Origin: Azospirillum sp.
Lineage (GTDB): Bacteria; Pseudomonadota; Alphaproteobacteria; Azospirillales; Azospirillaceae
Assembly (NCBI GenBank): GCA_027486405.1
Contig: JAIXPD010000078.1
Coordinates: 1-64,000, forward strand
Length of the DNA stretch: 64,000 bases
Direction: 5' to 3'
In this document: positions 33,040 to 39,744 of the stretch, piece by piece
Layout of the letters: each line of letters begins with the position of its first letter
Position numbering within the stretch: position 1 is the stretch's first letter
Notes under the pieces: generated by a model
The model's database searches: none
Told to the model about the DNA's origin: nothing
Seen by the model: the letters and a program-made list of their open reading frames with translations, nothing else
Translations under genes and position numbers: made by a program

Positions 33040-33293
33040 CACGCGGCCTCCCCGGGGTGGGAAGCAGTGAGGAAGCGGCGCTTGCGCCGCAAGGTCTCCA
33101 ACATTTCAAGGTTGACGAAGTCGTCAGCCGTCACGGCACCGCGTGACCACTCCCGAATAAGCGCGATCATTTCGACGCTTGGGGTGCGCTCGCCATTCTC
33201 GTACCGACGCATTGATTCGTGCGTGACGCCGATCTGCGCGGCGGCTTCACGAATGTTGAGTCCAATGCTCTCGCGGTAGGGGGTGAGTTTCAT
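33039..33293 (-). CDS. Cro-like HTH regulator
   Basis: An 84-residue protein with an XRE/Cro helix-turn-helix: SIGLNIREAAAQIGVTHESMRRYENGERTPS, followed by VEMIALIREWSRG. Size and position, first gene of the leftward early operon and divergent from a repressor gene, are those of Cro. ATG 33293 starts MKLTPYRE; the frame is open further but would cover operator DNA. It probably binds the operator-like sites in the 106-base gap and sets the lytic state. Confidence 0.75.
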   Translation of the reverse strand: MKLTPYRESIGLNIREAAAQIGVTHESMRRYENGERTPSVEMIALIREWSRGAVTADDFVNLEMLETLRRKRRFLTASHPGEAA

Positions 33294-33302
33294 GCAGGCA
33301 TT

Positions 33303-33389
33303 CAACCATATTGGTGGAAAGCCGTCAAGGCGGGGTCTCCAATCATCCACCAATTCGGTGGTGGATAATCAGTTACCAAATTGGTGGAA
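33303..33389. promoter_or_regulatory. Three operator-like sites between cro-like and cI-like genes
   Basis: Related sequences occur at 33303-33317 (reverse complement CCACCAATATGGTTG), 33347-33361 (CCACCAATTCGGTGG) and 33375-33387 (reverse complement CCACCAATTTGGT). The middle one is part of a larger palindrome, 33345-33366. The divergent promoters of the immunity region should lie here. Two further copies occur at 38660 and 38695. Confidence 0.75.
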
Positions 33390-33399
33390 TACGAGCGAT

Positions 33400-33777
33400 A
33401 TGAAATACCCGAACCGCATCAAAGAACTGCGCATCTCGCGAGGCATGACCCTTGAGCAGGTCGCGGCTGGAGCAGCCACGTCAAACCAGCAAATCAGCAA
33501 GCTGGAAAACGGGGATCGTGAACTGACGCAGAGCTGGATGGAAAGGGTATCGGCTGGGCTTAAGTGCGAGCCTTGGGAGCTTTTGCCTGCCCATTTGCAC
33601 CCCAAGAGAACACCCCTCACTCCTCGCGAGGAGCGGTTTCTTGCGGCGTGGCGGCAGATTCCAGACGGTCGAAGAGAGGAAGAGATACGCGCCCTGGAGG
33701 CTCGGTATGGGGCGATGGGTAACGAGCTTCAAGGCGATCAATCAGAGCCTCGGCCTCCATCGCAGGAATCTTCCTGA
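33400..33777 (+). CDS. cI-like HTH repressor
   Basis: A 125-residue protein with an XRE-type HTH (RIKELRISRGMTLEQVAAGA, ATSNQQISKLENGDRELT) and an acidic-basic C-terminus (FLAAWRQIPDGRREEEIRALEARYG). It lacks the S24 self-cleavage domain of lambda CI, so induction would need another route, as with short repressors that respond to an antirepressor. It is divergent from the Cro-like gene. Its last 161 bases overlap a leftward frame that encodes a similar RxIP...LEARY segment. Confidence 0.72.
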   Translation: MKYPNRIKELRISRGMTLEQVAAGAATSNQQISKLENGDRELTQSWMERVSAGLKCEPWELLPAHLHPKRTPLTPREERFLAAWRQIPDGRREEEIRALEARYGAMGNELQGDQSEPRPPSQESS

Positions 33778-33844
33778 ACAGCTCAAGAGCCCGCTCTTCC
33801 TCTGCGGCTAACTCCTCCTCAAACATCTGATCGCTACGTTCCAT
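33617..33844 (-). CDS. Acidic 75-residue protein antisense to the cI-like 3' end
   Basis: ATG 33844 (TTG 33847 just before) with AGGAG about 12 bases upstream. The protein is acidic (FEEELAAEEERALELFRKIP, EAEALIDRLEARY) and ends with ESAATPQETAPREE. It overlaps the cI-like gene tail to tail. Both proteins contain an RxIP-(10)-LEARY pattern, on opposite strands. It may be a partner or antirepressor, or one of the two reading frames may be chance. Confidence 0.42.
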   Translation of the reverse strand: MERSDQMFEEELAAEEERALELFRKIPAMEAEALIDRLEARYPSPHTEPPGRVSLPLFDRLESAATPQETAPREE

Positions 33845-33995
33845 CAAACCCTGATTCTCCTATTCCAGCACATCCGCCCAACTACCGCGCCCTGACCGAT
33901 ATATTCAAGGCCAAAAGCGGTGCAGTCAATAACAAATGGAGCTTCATATTCCGCTGCGATTTTTCGCAGTTACTCTGCGCTGAATGGCGAAATAT

Positions 33996-34036
33996 GGAAA
34001 CAACAGATGTTTCCGTTTAGATAAATGGAAACATCT
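33996..34036. repeat. Nested GGAAAC/GTTTCC palindromes; 33845-34654 has no clear gene
   Basis: GGAAACA/TGTTTCC (33996-34014) overlaps a near-perfect 32-base palindrome (34005-34036, arms AGATGTTTCC/GGAAACATCT). More GGAAAC and GTTTCC copies follow at about 34050 and 34085-34120. The 800-base stretch is AT-richer than its surroundings. Short frames here (for example 33984-34289) lack start signals and consistent composition and were not called. Confidence 0.55.
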
Positions 34037-34412
34037 ACTCAAAATCTCGTTTCCGAGATACATCGGATTGTGGATATTATTATTGGAAACTTGTTGGATA
34101 TCATGGGATTCTTGCCGTTTCCGAAATGCCAATGGCAACCGGACGGCCTTGTCGCCCAGGCCGGTTTGGCAAACGAAAGGCGCGCTTCCACGACATTCAG
34201 TGGACGAGATTTGGGAGCGATCCGGCACGCCTTGGGCCAGCCGGATAGGCTCCTCAGCCACTCGATCACGGCGGCGGCTGTCGCCGTAAGGGCATACACT
34301 GATATGCGCGTTAATTGCCACGTCACCCACCTCATGTCATAACCGACCGCCCCCGGAGGGCGCGGACGGTGAGTTTCGGCCTCGTGCGCACGCTGCGCCG
34401 AAGCGATACCCG

Positions 34413-34611
34413 CTGAGGTGGCTCAGAGAGGTCGGGACGGAGGGCCTATTCCCCGGACCGGCCTCTTCCGCTGTTGGGCAACAACGGTGAGCGCACTTTA
34501 TCGCGCCATCACATGCGATGGTAGTGATTCCGTCATTTCAAATGCGCAATAAAGTTGCATATGTGGATATGCAAATTCCGATGAACGCAGAGATCTCCTG
34601 AACCTGCGTTC
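34413..34611. other. Cluster of inverted repeats, possible structured RNA or control region
   Basis: Inverted repeats include CTGAG/CTCAG (34413-34426), AGAGGTCGG/CCGGCCTCT (34427-34466), GTTG/CAAC (34473-34482), TTGCATAT/ATATGCAA (34555-34574) and GAACGCAG/CTGCGTTC (34583-34611). No frame across them looks coding. A small RNA or a set of protein-binding sites is possible. Confidence 0.35.
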
Positions 34612-34654
34612 GTTTCAAAATGGAAATAATCTTGCGACAGATTGTGACGAACCT

Positions 34655-34918
34655 ATGGAAGGACGCCCGGCGCTCAGCACTGCGGATGAGAGGCGGGGCG
34701 AAGCGATGCTGAAGCTCCGCATCACAGCCTTCAACGCCAGCACCCGCTTCCTGGGCGAGGCCAGAAGGAACGGCGGCCCGCAGTACGCTGCGCAGATCAT
34801 GCCGGAAGTGCTGACGATCCTGGGTCTTCGGGTGCCGAACGGAGTCATCCCCGAGCCGTTACGGCAGGGGAACCTCTGTGACGCTCTTCCGGTCCGACCG
34901 GGACACCGACCGAACTGA
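34655..34918 (+). CDS. Possible 87-residue protein
   Basis: A rightward frame with a plausible body (MLKLRITAFNASTRFLGEAR, AAQIMPEVLTILGLRVPNG) but no good ribosome site before ATG 34655; a second ATG at residue 18 is an alternative. The antisense strand is also open. It lies alone between the repeat-rich region and the toxin-antitoxin pair. No family is recognised, and it may be a remnant. Confidence 0.3.
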   Translation: MEGRPALSTADERRGEAMLKLRITAFNASTRFLGEARRNGGPQYAAQIMPEVLTILGLRVPNGVIPEPLRQGNLCDALPVRPGHRPN

Positions 34919-35057
34919 TCCAAGCTGCCCCGGTCGGCTCGCCCGGCCGGGGATCAGCCGTGGGCACGTTTGCGGCTGAGTGCCTGCTGTGTCGTCCAGT
35001 CGGTCTGCGCTCCTGGCCGATGCGGAGCGGCAGGCATTGGGGCATGAGCTGGGAGTC

Positions 35058-35083
35058 AAAAAAGCCCGCCTGCGGATGTGGGC
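35058..35083 (-). terminator. Terminator after the toxin gene
   Basis: Leftward RNA forms a GCCCAC/GCGGGC stem with one mismatch and an eight-base loop, followed by six Us. It lies 11 bases after the PIN-like toxin stop and would end the toxin-antitoxin transcript. Confidence 0.65.
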
Positions 35084-35093
35084 CGAAAGCCGT

Positions 35094-35489
35094 CTACGCG
35101 ATCCTGTCGATTTTCCCAGGGCCAATTGAATAGGCAGCTCCGTTGGTGCGAGACAGGTAAATCTTGCGAAGTTCTGGAATCAAAGAAAGAATTGATGCGG
35201 AACGCATAGGAAAATTCATTGAACAAAATCTTGCCGTTGGAAAGAAAGAAACCAATCCAGTGCTAATCCATGCAGAAAGACGCTGTGGATGTCTGTGAAT
35301 ATCCCTAAAATCTGTCAATATCATCCAGCCACTTTCCAAGGCTATGGATTGCCATGACAGATCCCTCCCTACGCGCGGATATGCATTTGACACATGCTCT
35401 ACCCGATAATCGTCGTGACTTAACTGAATGATTGTGTTCAATCCATCCGATAAGCCGACTGGAAGGTCGTCGGTCAACAGTAACCTCAC
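35094..35489 (-). CDS. PIN-like toxin, probable DUF433 partner
   Basis: A 131-residue protein beginning at GTG 35489, overlapping the antitoxin stop (GTGA). The opening RLLLTDDLPVGLSDGLNTI has the Asp pair of PIN-like ribonucleases, and ESGWMILTDFRD gives a further conserved Asp. A roughly 130-residue PIN-like protein encoded directly after a DUF433-type protein is the usual VapBC45-like layout. The likely activity is RNA cleavage held in check by the upstream protein. Catalytic identity is inferred from spacing, not alignment. Confidence 0.62.
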   Translation of the reverse strand: MRLLLTDDLPVGLSDGLNTIIQLSHDDYRVEHVSNAYPRVGRDLSWQSIALESGWMILTDFRDIHRHPQRLSAWISTGLVSFFPTARFCSMNFPMRSASILSLIPELRKIYLSRTNGAAYSIGPGKIDRIA

Positions 35490-36202
35490 GCCGCAATCCT
35501 CCGGGCGACAAGGTCGCCCTCAAACAGCATCGCGGCCCGCACCTGTTCGACAGATATCTGATACCAGCGGGCAACCCGATCAGCAGATTGTTCTGCGTCA
35601 AAGGCCTGGGCTATCGAGGCTGTTGGAACGCGGCTTTCCTCAAGAATGGGATCCCCGAAAGATTGAGTTGGATCCAGCACGATGAAGCCATCCCGCCCTT
35701 TCGGCCACCAGCGATAAGGTAAATCATCATTGCCAATATCCACAGCATCAAGTGTAGGAGCCACTACGGCTTCAAACACAAATTGCCACTTGTTCAAATT
35801 AAGAAGGGGTTTTCCGTTTTCATCCAGCGCTCCATTGTACAGATAAGCGCCATCCGTGAATAATTTCTTATTTAGAAGCGGATGATCCCCATCGCTAACC
35901 ATCCGAAAATTAGCGAGCGCTTCTCGAATTCGGCGAAGTCCCATTCCTTTTTCCTGATCCAAAAGCCGCTTAACAAGACGGATTTCCATCAGATCGAGAA
36001 AGGTCAAGGCACCGCGACCGTTCATTTCCGGTATATGCGGAACCCACAAAGGAGGCTGGCGCTTGGGTCCGGCCTTAGTGCGAATCGTCGAACCCATCAT
36101 CCATGAACGAAGACGCGCGTCGGAAACCCCGACAAGGCGTGCAGCTTGCGGGATGCTATAGATGCCAACGTTCAGGAAGGTGGTGTCTATGGTCATGATC
36201 AT
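35486..36202 (-). CDS. Antitoxin with MerR-like HTH and DUF433-like domain
   Basis: A 238-residue protein. The N-terminus is a MerR-like HTH (YSIPQAARLVGVSDARLRSW), the middle a helical body (LTFLDLMEIRLVKRLL, GLRRIREALANFRMV), and the C-terminus has DUF433 features: TASIAQAFDAEQSADRVARWYQISVEQVRAAMLFE. Such proteins bind their promoter and neutralise a PIN-like toxin. The start is 36202 or 36196; the latter has better spacing from AGG. An inverted repeat lies just upstream. Confidence 0.7.
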   Translation of the reverse strand: MIMTIDTTFLNVGIYSIPQAARLVGVSDARLRSWMMGSTIRTKAGPKRQPPLWVPHIPEMNGRGALTFLDLMEIRLVKRLLDQEKGMGLRRIREALANFRMVSDGDHPLLNKKLFTDGAYLYNGALDENGKPLLNLNKWQFVFEAVVAPTLDAVDIGNDDLPYRWWPKGRDGFIVLDPTQSFGDPILEESRVPTASIAQAFDAEQSADRVARWYQISVEQVRAAMLFEGDLVARRIAA

Positions 36203-36210
36203 CTGCCTGA

Positions 36211-36228
36211 ATAGGTCCGATAACCTAT
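36211..36228. promoter_or_regulatory. Inverted repeat before the antitoxin gene
   Basis: ATAGGT-CCGATA-ACCTAT, 9 to 26 bases upstream of the antitoxin start. This is the expected place for an autoregulatory operator bound by the antitoxin HTH. Confidence 0.6.
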
Positions 36229-36326
36229 GAAGGCCTAAGGTAAAGATTTGATTGCAAGTGCGTCGCGTTGCCGCTCCCTGGGGGCACCCGGCCCCTTTTT
36301 TGCTCCGACTTCACGCTTCCCATCGG

Positions 36327-36629
36327 TCACGATTTCTCCCCATGGGTCTGCCGCCACCGCGCCACCATCGCGTCCGTCACATTGTTGGCGTAGCAGATCG
36401 GGGCCCGGCCGCCTGGCTTGCTGTGGGCGCTTCGGCCGCCGCACCGGTGCCCGTTTCGCATGGTGCTGTAGGGACAGGCGCAGGTGCCCGGATATGCCTT
36501 GATCGATTCCGAGATGATGCGCTGTTTCACCTCATCATCGGTCAATCGAGATTCCCGGGCGAATGCCGAGCTGGCGGTCGCAAGGGCTGCAGCGGCAACG
36601 CAGACGGCCAATGCAAAACGGCTTGTCAT
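36327..36629 (-). CDS. Small exported Cys-containing protein
   Basis: A 100-residue protein with a signal peptide (SRFALAVCVAAAALATASSAFA). The mature part has TCACPYSTMRNGHRCGGRSA and RAPICYANNVTDAMVARWRQ, giving four cysteines that could form disulfides. Similar small exported proteins with a CPCPY...RNG...CG...RSA pattern are widespread in proteobacteria, with unknown role. ATG 36629 overlaps the stop of a 41-residue membrane peptide by four bases, so it is the last gene of the exported-protein operon. Confidence 0.7.
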   Translation of the reverse strand: MTSRFALAVCVAAAALATASSAFARESRLTDDEVKQRIISESIKAYPGTCACPYSTMRNGHRCGGRSAHSKPGGRAPICYANNVTDAMVARWRQTHGEKS

Positions 36630-36751
36630 CGTTGCCGCTCCCGCCGGGCTGAGAACCAACTCCAGACGAACAAGACGCCCACAAACCAGGCGAAGGTCGC
36701 GCTCTCAACGATGAGCCGGGCCGTGCGGGAAACCGGATTGCGGCTGGTCAT
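36626..36751 (-). CDS. 41-residue membrane peptide in nuclease operon
   Basis: ATG 36751 overlaps the nuclease stop (ATGA) and its own TGA overlaps the next ATG, so it is coupled on both sides. GGAGGAGG lies about eight bases upstream. The peptide has a basic start (MTSRNPVSRTARLIVE), one aromatic-rich span (SATFAWFVGVLFVWSWFSA) and RRERQR at the end. It may anchor or assist its exported neighbours. No family is recognised. Confidence 0.65.
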   Translation of the reverse strand: MTSRNPVSRTARLIVESATFAWFVGVLFVWSWFSARRERQR

Positions 36752-37449
36752 TGCGCTGACCTCCTCCAACCAGCCTGCTGGGCCTCCTGCTCGCTGCAGA
36801 ACCACCGCTCGCCATCACGCTCGGCGATCTGCGTCTGCTCGTAGAACCGCCCGCCCGGGACGTGATAGATCCGCTCACCCCCAGCCGAGATGTTGCCTTT
36901 GATCTTGCAATCCCCGCCCGGGGCGCTGCTTTCGTTGGCCGGTTGGGGCTTGCCTTCACGCTTGTCCTTGCGCCAGTCCCAAGGCGGCTGAAAGGATCCC
37001 GACCAGATGCCGACGCGCGCCGCGCGGGCGGTTGCCTCCGCATCGACATAGTCCTTGCTGTACTGGCGGTAGGCCATGGCCCAGCCCTGCGAAACCATCC
37101 AGGCGTTGATAGATTCGCCACCGACCGAACAGGCGGCGACACTTCGCCCGTATCGGTCCGTGTCCTTCACTTCACAGGCCACGGGCCGCCGTGCGATCCG
37201 GTCGGACAGGGCGAGCGCAGCCTGCTGACCGCAACGCCAATCCCTGCTGGTCGCATCCTGGCAGAGCTGCGCGCTTTCCGGCGCGTCGATGCCGTGGAGC
37301 CGGATGCGGCGGCCTTGGATGTCGAGCGTGTCGCCGTCGATCACGCTTGCGGTGCCGGTGATTGTCTCTGCGGACGCCGGGAGGGTGGTCAGCGCGGGGA
37401 TGGCAAGGGCGAGGTACGCGCTGAGGGTAGGTTTTAGGATGAAATTCAT
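36748..37449 (-). CDS. Exported staphylococcal nuclease-like (SNase) protein
   Basis: A 233-residue protein. The signal peptide ends at about residue 27 (LTTLPASA). The SNase domain covers about 29-150: VIDGDTLDIQGRRIRLHGIDAPE (split here: VIDGDTL at 37-43 and RLHGIDAPE at 50-58), then DTDRYGRSVAAC and GWAMAYRQYSKDY. The C-terminal module GGERIYHVPGGRFYEQTQI often follows secreted SNase domains. The enzyme would hydrolyse DNA or RNA outside the cytoplasm, calcium dependent in known members. It starts at ATG 37449 with AAGGGGG upstream, coupled to the previous gene. Confidence 0.85.
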   Translation of the reverse strand: MNFILKPTLSAYLALAIPALTTLPASAETITGTASVIDGDTLDIQGRRIRLHGIDAPESAQLCQDATSRDWRCGQQAALALSDRIARRPVACEVKDTDRYGRSVAACSVGGESINAWMVSQGWAMAYRQYSKDYVDAEATARAARVGIWSGSFQPPWDWRKDKREGKPQPANESSAPGGDCKIKGNISAGGERIYHVPGGRFYEQTQIAERDGERWFCSEQEAQQAGWRRSAQ

Positions 37450-37451
37450 AG

Positions 37452-38066
37452 TCACGCCCCCTTGACGAACGTGAGATACGCCGTATTCATCGGCTCTGTC
37501 TTCTCCCGCCCATCGAACCGGACTGTCGCCGTTTCGCCATCAACCGCTTCAATCTCGCCTTCCCCAAAGCTTGGATGGCGGACGCGCGAGCCGACCAGAA
37601 TGCTCCCAGCTTTCGGCAATGCAGGTTGGGCCGAATACTGATGACCGCACCGCCGACACATCTTCGCCAACCCCATGGAGATCGAGCCGCAGTCAGGGCA
37701 GGTCTTTGAAAAAGCGGGATCGGCAGCGGTCGGCGTAGCTGGGGCGTCCGGCTGGGTGGTATTCAGGGATAGCACGGGACCGACCGGGGCCGACCGCTGC
37801 GGAACTGGTGGCAAGGCGCGCTGCGCGTTTGCGACGATTACCGGCCCGAGACGGTCCACCGCGTCCCGAACCTCGGCCAGACCAAGCAAGATGCACCCGG
37901 TCATGAACAGCAAGCCGGACGCGATCACGCCACTGCTTTGGCGACTCAACAGGCCGATGTTCTCAACGCGTCCAGACAGGCCACCCGGAACGCTGGTGTC
38001 CATCCCGAGGGCGACGAATGCTCCGAGCGCGCCGAGGATGACCATGATTAATCCGAAGATGCGCAT
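37452..38066 (-). CDS. Membrane protein with zinc ribbon and Tudor-like C-terminus
   Basis: A 204-residue protein with three parts. Residues about 1-65 hold two membrane spans (FGLIMVILGALGAFVALGM and GVIASGLLFMTGCILLG). Residues about 121-142 form a zinc ribbon (CPDCGSISMG ... CRRCGHQY). Residues about 155-202 (LVGSRVRHPSFGEGEIEAVDG, ATVRFDGREKTEPM) resemble the Tudor-like module at the C-terminus of PcrA/UvrD helicases, which binds RNA polymerase. This domain mix is unusual. It precedes the exported nuclease with a four-base GTGA overlap. Confidence 0.65.
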   Translation of the reverse strand: MRIFGLIMVILGALGAFVALGMDTSVPGGLSGRVENIGLLSRQSSGVIASGLLFMTGCILLGLAEVRDAVDRLGPVIVANAQRALPPVPQRSAPVGPVLSLNTTQPDAPATPTAADPAFSKTCPDCGSISMGLAKMCRRCGHQYSAQPALPKAGSILVGSRVRHPSFGEGEIEAVDGETATVRFDGREKTEPMNTAYLTFVKGA

Positions 38067-38093
38067 TTAGCGTCCCTCAACATTTAAAAAATA

Positions 38094-38579
38094 TCAAGAT
38101 TTTAATTCTGATATTTTTGATAATGCTGACTTAATATGAAATATAAAATCATTCATCGATTCTTCATTACACAATCTCGATATTTTATTATTAAATGACA
38201 GGTATATAATTGGTGATGATGATTTATTTGACTTCAGAACGACCCCGACACCACCTATTTCGTTAATCCAATTTATCTTGTCAGATTTCATTGAATTTGA
38301 GTCAAAAGCAATAGCTTGCTTTATCGCATCAAATATATATGGCGCATCTTCTTCTGGTAGCAGAACAGCGCTTTCGGGGCCAAGCTCAACAATTTCCAGC
38401 CCAATGAAGTAACCAACTTTTCCTTTTGATATAATTCGCGACTCAACTGCGTCTATCCTGACCGACACGCCGCAAATGGCCGCAGTCGTGACGTTGGTTG
38501 TTCCCACTGAGGCGTTTTCGGCAAACGCCACCCCACCTCCAAACCACATGGCCAAACCAACCGCCCACGCTCGCCGCAT
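38094..38579 (-). CDS. Exported protein of unknown function, AT-rich gene
   Basis: A 161-residue protein with a signal peptide (RRAWAVGLAMWFGGGVAFA). The mature part is Ser/Asn/Lys/Ile-rich (ISKGKVGYFIGLEIVELGPE, LKSNKSSSPIIYLSFNNKIS) and coded by DNA clearly richer in A and T than its neighbours, a sign of recent transfer. ATG 38579 was chosen for its ribosome site; ATG 38591 is possible. It is first in the exported-protein operon, facing a promoter region with two repressor-type operator sites. Confidence 0.6.
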   Translation of the reverse strand: MRRAWAVGLAMWFGGGVAFAENASVGTTNVTTAAICGVSVRIDAVESRIISKGKVGYFIGLEIVELGPESAVLLPEEDAPYIFDAIKQAIAFDSNSMKSDKINWINEIGGVGVVLKSNKSSSPIIYLSFNNKISRLCNEESMNDFIFHIKSALSKISELKS

Positions 38580-38659
38580 CCCATCCCCCATCCTCACGCG
38601 CGAACCGCAATAGCTTTACGCAACCAAACCAGTTTCGCAGGAGATTGCGGTTTTCTCAT

Positions 38660-38709
38660 CCACCAATATGGTTGAATTTAAGCTTGCGTCTTTTCCCCCA
38701 ATATGGTGG
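38660..38709. promoter_or_regulatory. Two more copies of the immunity operator
   Basis: CCACCAATATGGTTG at 38660-38674 is identical to the reverse complement of the first site of the cI/cro region (33303-33317). CCCCCAATATGGTGG at 38695-38709 is a close relative. They lie in the divergent gap between the exported-protein operon and the rightward early genes, so both may be under phage repressor control. Confidence 0.72.
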
Positions 38710-38751
38710 AATAATTTTCACGAACCACACCCCGCCACCCCGGAGCCGACC

Positions 38752-38865
38752 ATGTCGATCCTTAACCGCATCCTGTCGTTCATCGGCTTTCGGCTGGTCG
38801 CCGTCCCGAAACCGCACGGCGTGTTCCTGGTGGATCGCGCCGGTCGCGGCTTCTTTCAGCGCTGA
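38752..38865 (+). CDS. 37-residue peptide
   Basis: ATG 38752, first gene of the rightward operon. The peptide (MSILNRILSFIGFRLVAVPK, then HGVFLVDRAGRGFFQR) is amphipathic with a hydrophobic centre and is likely membrane-associated. CGGAG lies about eight bases upstream. It is 19 bases before the XRE gene. A longer frame from 38668 overlaps the operator sites and is less likely. Confidence 0.5.
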   Translation: MSILNRILSFIGFRLVAVPKPHGVFLVDRAGRGFFQR

Positions 38866-38884
38866 TCGCGCCCGAGGCCCCATC

Positions 38885-39265
38885 ATGTCCGCCATCCTCG
38901 AAAACACCGCAATCAACCAGCACATCGGCGCTCGCATCCGCACGCGTCGAGCGCTGTTGGGTATGAGCCAAGAAAAACTGGGCGAGGCCATCGGCCTGAC
39001 CTTCCAACAGGTTCAGAAATACGAAAAGGGCATGAACAGCGTGGCCGCACCCCGCCTGTACCATATTGCCCAGGCGCTCGATGTGCCGGTGTCCTTCTTC
39101 TTCGACGGCCTTTGCGACGGCGGCGCGCGTCACCCCGAAGACAAGGTGTCCATCGTGGACATCGAAACGGCGAAAGCCATTGGAGGCATGGAGCCGGGCG
39201 TGCGGGACGCCTTCCGCTCGCTGGCGCGGACGCTGAAGACCTCGCAGCAGAACGCTGCCGCTTGA
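38885..39265 (+). CDS. XRE-family regulator
   Basis: A 126-residue regulator of the type common in alphaproteobacteria: HIGARIRTRRALLGMSQEKL, GEAIGLTFQQVQKYEKGMNS and ALDVPVSFFFDG. The C-terminus is a short helical tail (MEPGVRDAFRSLARTLKT) with no peptidase. It lies directly downstream of two immunity-type operator sites. It may govern the rightward recombination operon, or the choice between lysogeny and lysis with the cI and cro-like proteins. Confidence 0.78.
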   Translation: MSAILENTAINQHIGARIRTRRALLGMSQEKLGEAIGLTFQQVQKYEKGMNSVAAPRLYHIAQALDVPVSFFFDGLCDGGARHPEDKVSIVDIETAKAIGGMEPGVRDAFRSLARTLKTSQQNAAA

Positions 39266-39279
39266 ACGGAGATCCTCAC

Positions 39280-39480
39280 ATGGAAAACCGCTTCTCCAAA
39301 CCCCTGGATGCCTTTCCCACCCTGAACGCTGACGGCCTGCGCGGCGTCGATGCTCACATCGGCTTTGCTCGCCGGTCGGCTGTTGAGGCGTCTGCTGCCG
39401 GTCGTGAAGACGAGGCGTCGCTCTGGCGGCGCGCGGCTGATCGCTGGATGGGGAAGCGCCTGGATTTGGCTGCCGCCTGA
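39280..39480 (+). CDS. 66-residue protein of unknown function
   Basis: ATG 39280 with GGAG eight bases upstream. The protein is MENRFSKPLDAFPTLNADGL, then a helical acidic part (ARRSAVEASAAGREDEASLW) ending in KRLDLAAA. It shows no domain. It follows the XRE gene by 14 bases and would be in the same transcript. Confidence 0.55.
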   Translation: MENRFSKPLDAFPTLNADGLRGVDAHIGFARRSAVEASAAGREDEASLWRRAADRWMGKRLDLAAA

Positions 39481-39538
39481 CGAGTTTCGCGGGTCCACCC
39501 GCGTCCACCAGCCCCGTGGGGCGTTTCCTCCCAGACTT

Positions 39539-39603
39539 GCCGCCGGGCGCACCCCCGGCCCGGCGGCACCTTTCCAAGCCCCTTACCCGTCCGGGTGGGG
39601 CTT
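39539..39603. promoter_or_regulatory. Strong hairpins in a 264-base leader without genes
   Basis: GCCGCCGGGC/GCCCGGCGGC (39539-39567) and AAGCCCC/GGGGCTT (39576-39603, with an inner ACCCG/CGGGT pair) lie between the 66-residue and 79-residue genes. CCCCGTGGGG is also present near 39512. No T run follows either stem. The stretch 39481-39744 has no convincing gene, so attenuation, RNA processing or a small RNA is possible. Confidence 0.45.
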
Positions 39604-39744
39604 GAGGCCGTAGAGGCCCCCGCGACGAGTCAGCCAAGCCGGGAAAACTGCGGATCGCAGGACCAAGGCGCGGCACGTGGTCGGCGTCGGCGCGGAGATA
39701 GATGCCGGGGGCCTCGCCCCATCCCAGCAAACGAGAATCCCCTC

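Noticed and set aside
33984..34342. Frames of about 100 codons in both directions
   Set aside because: They lie over palindromes, lack ribosome sites and have uneven composition with many rare residues; treated as non-coding.
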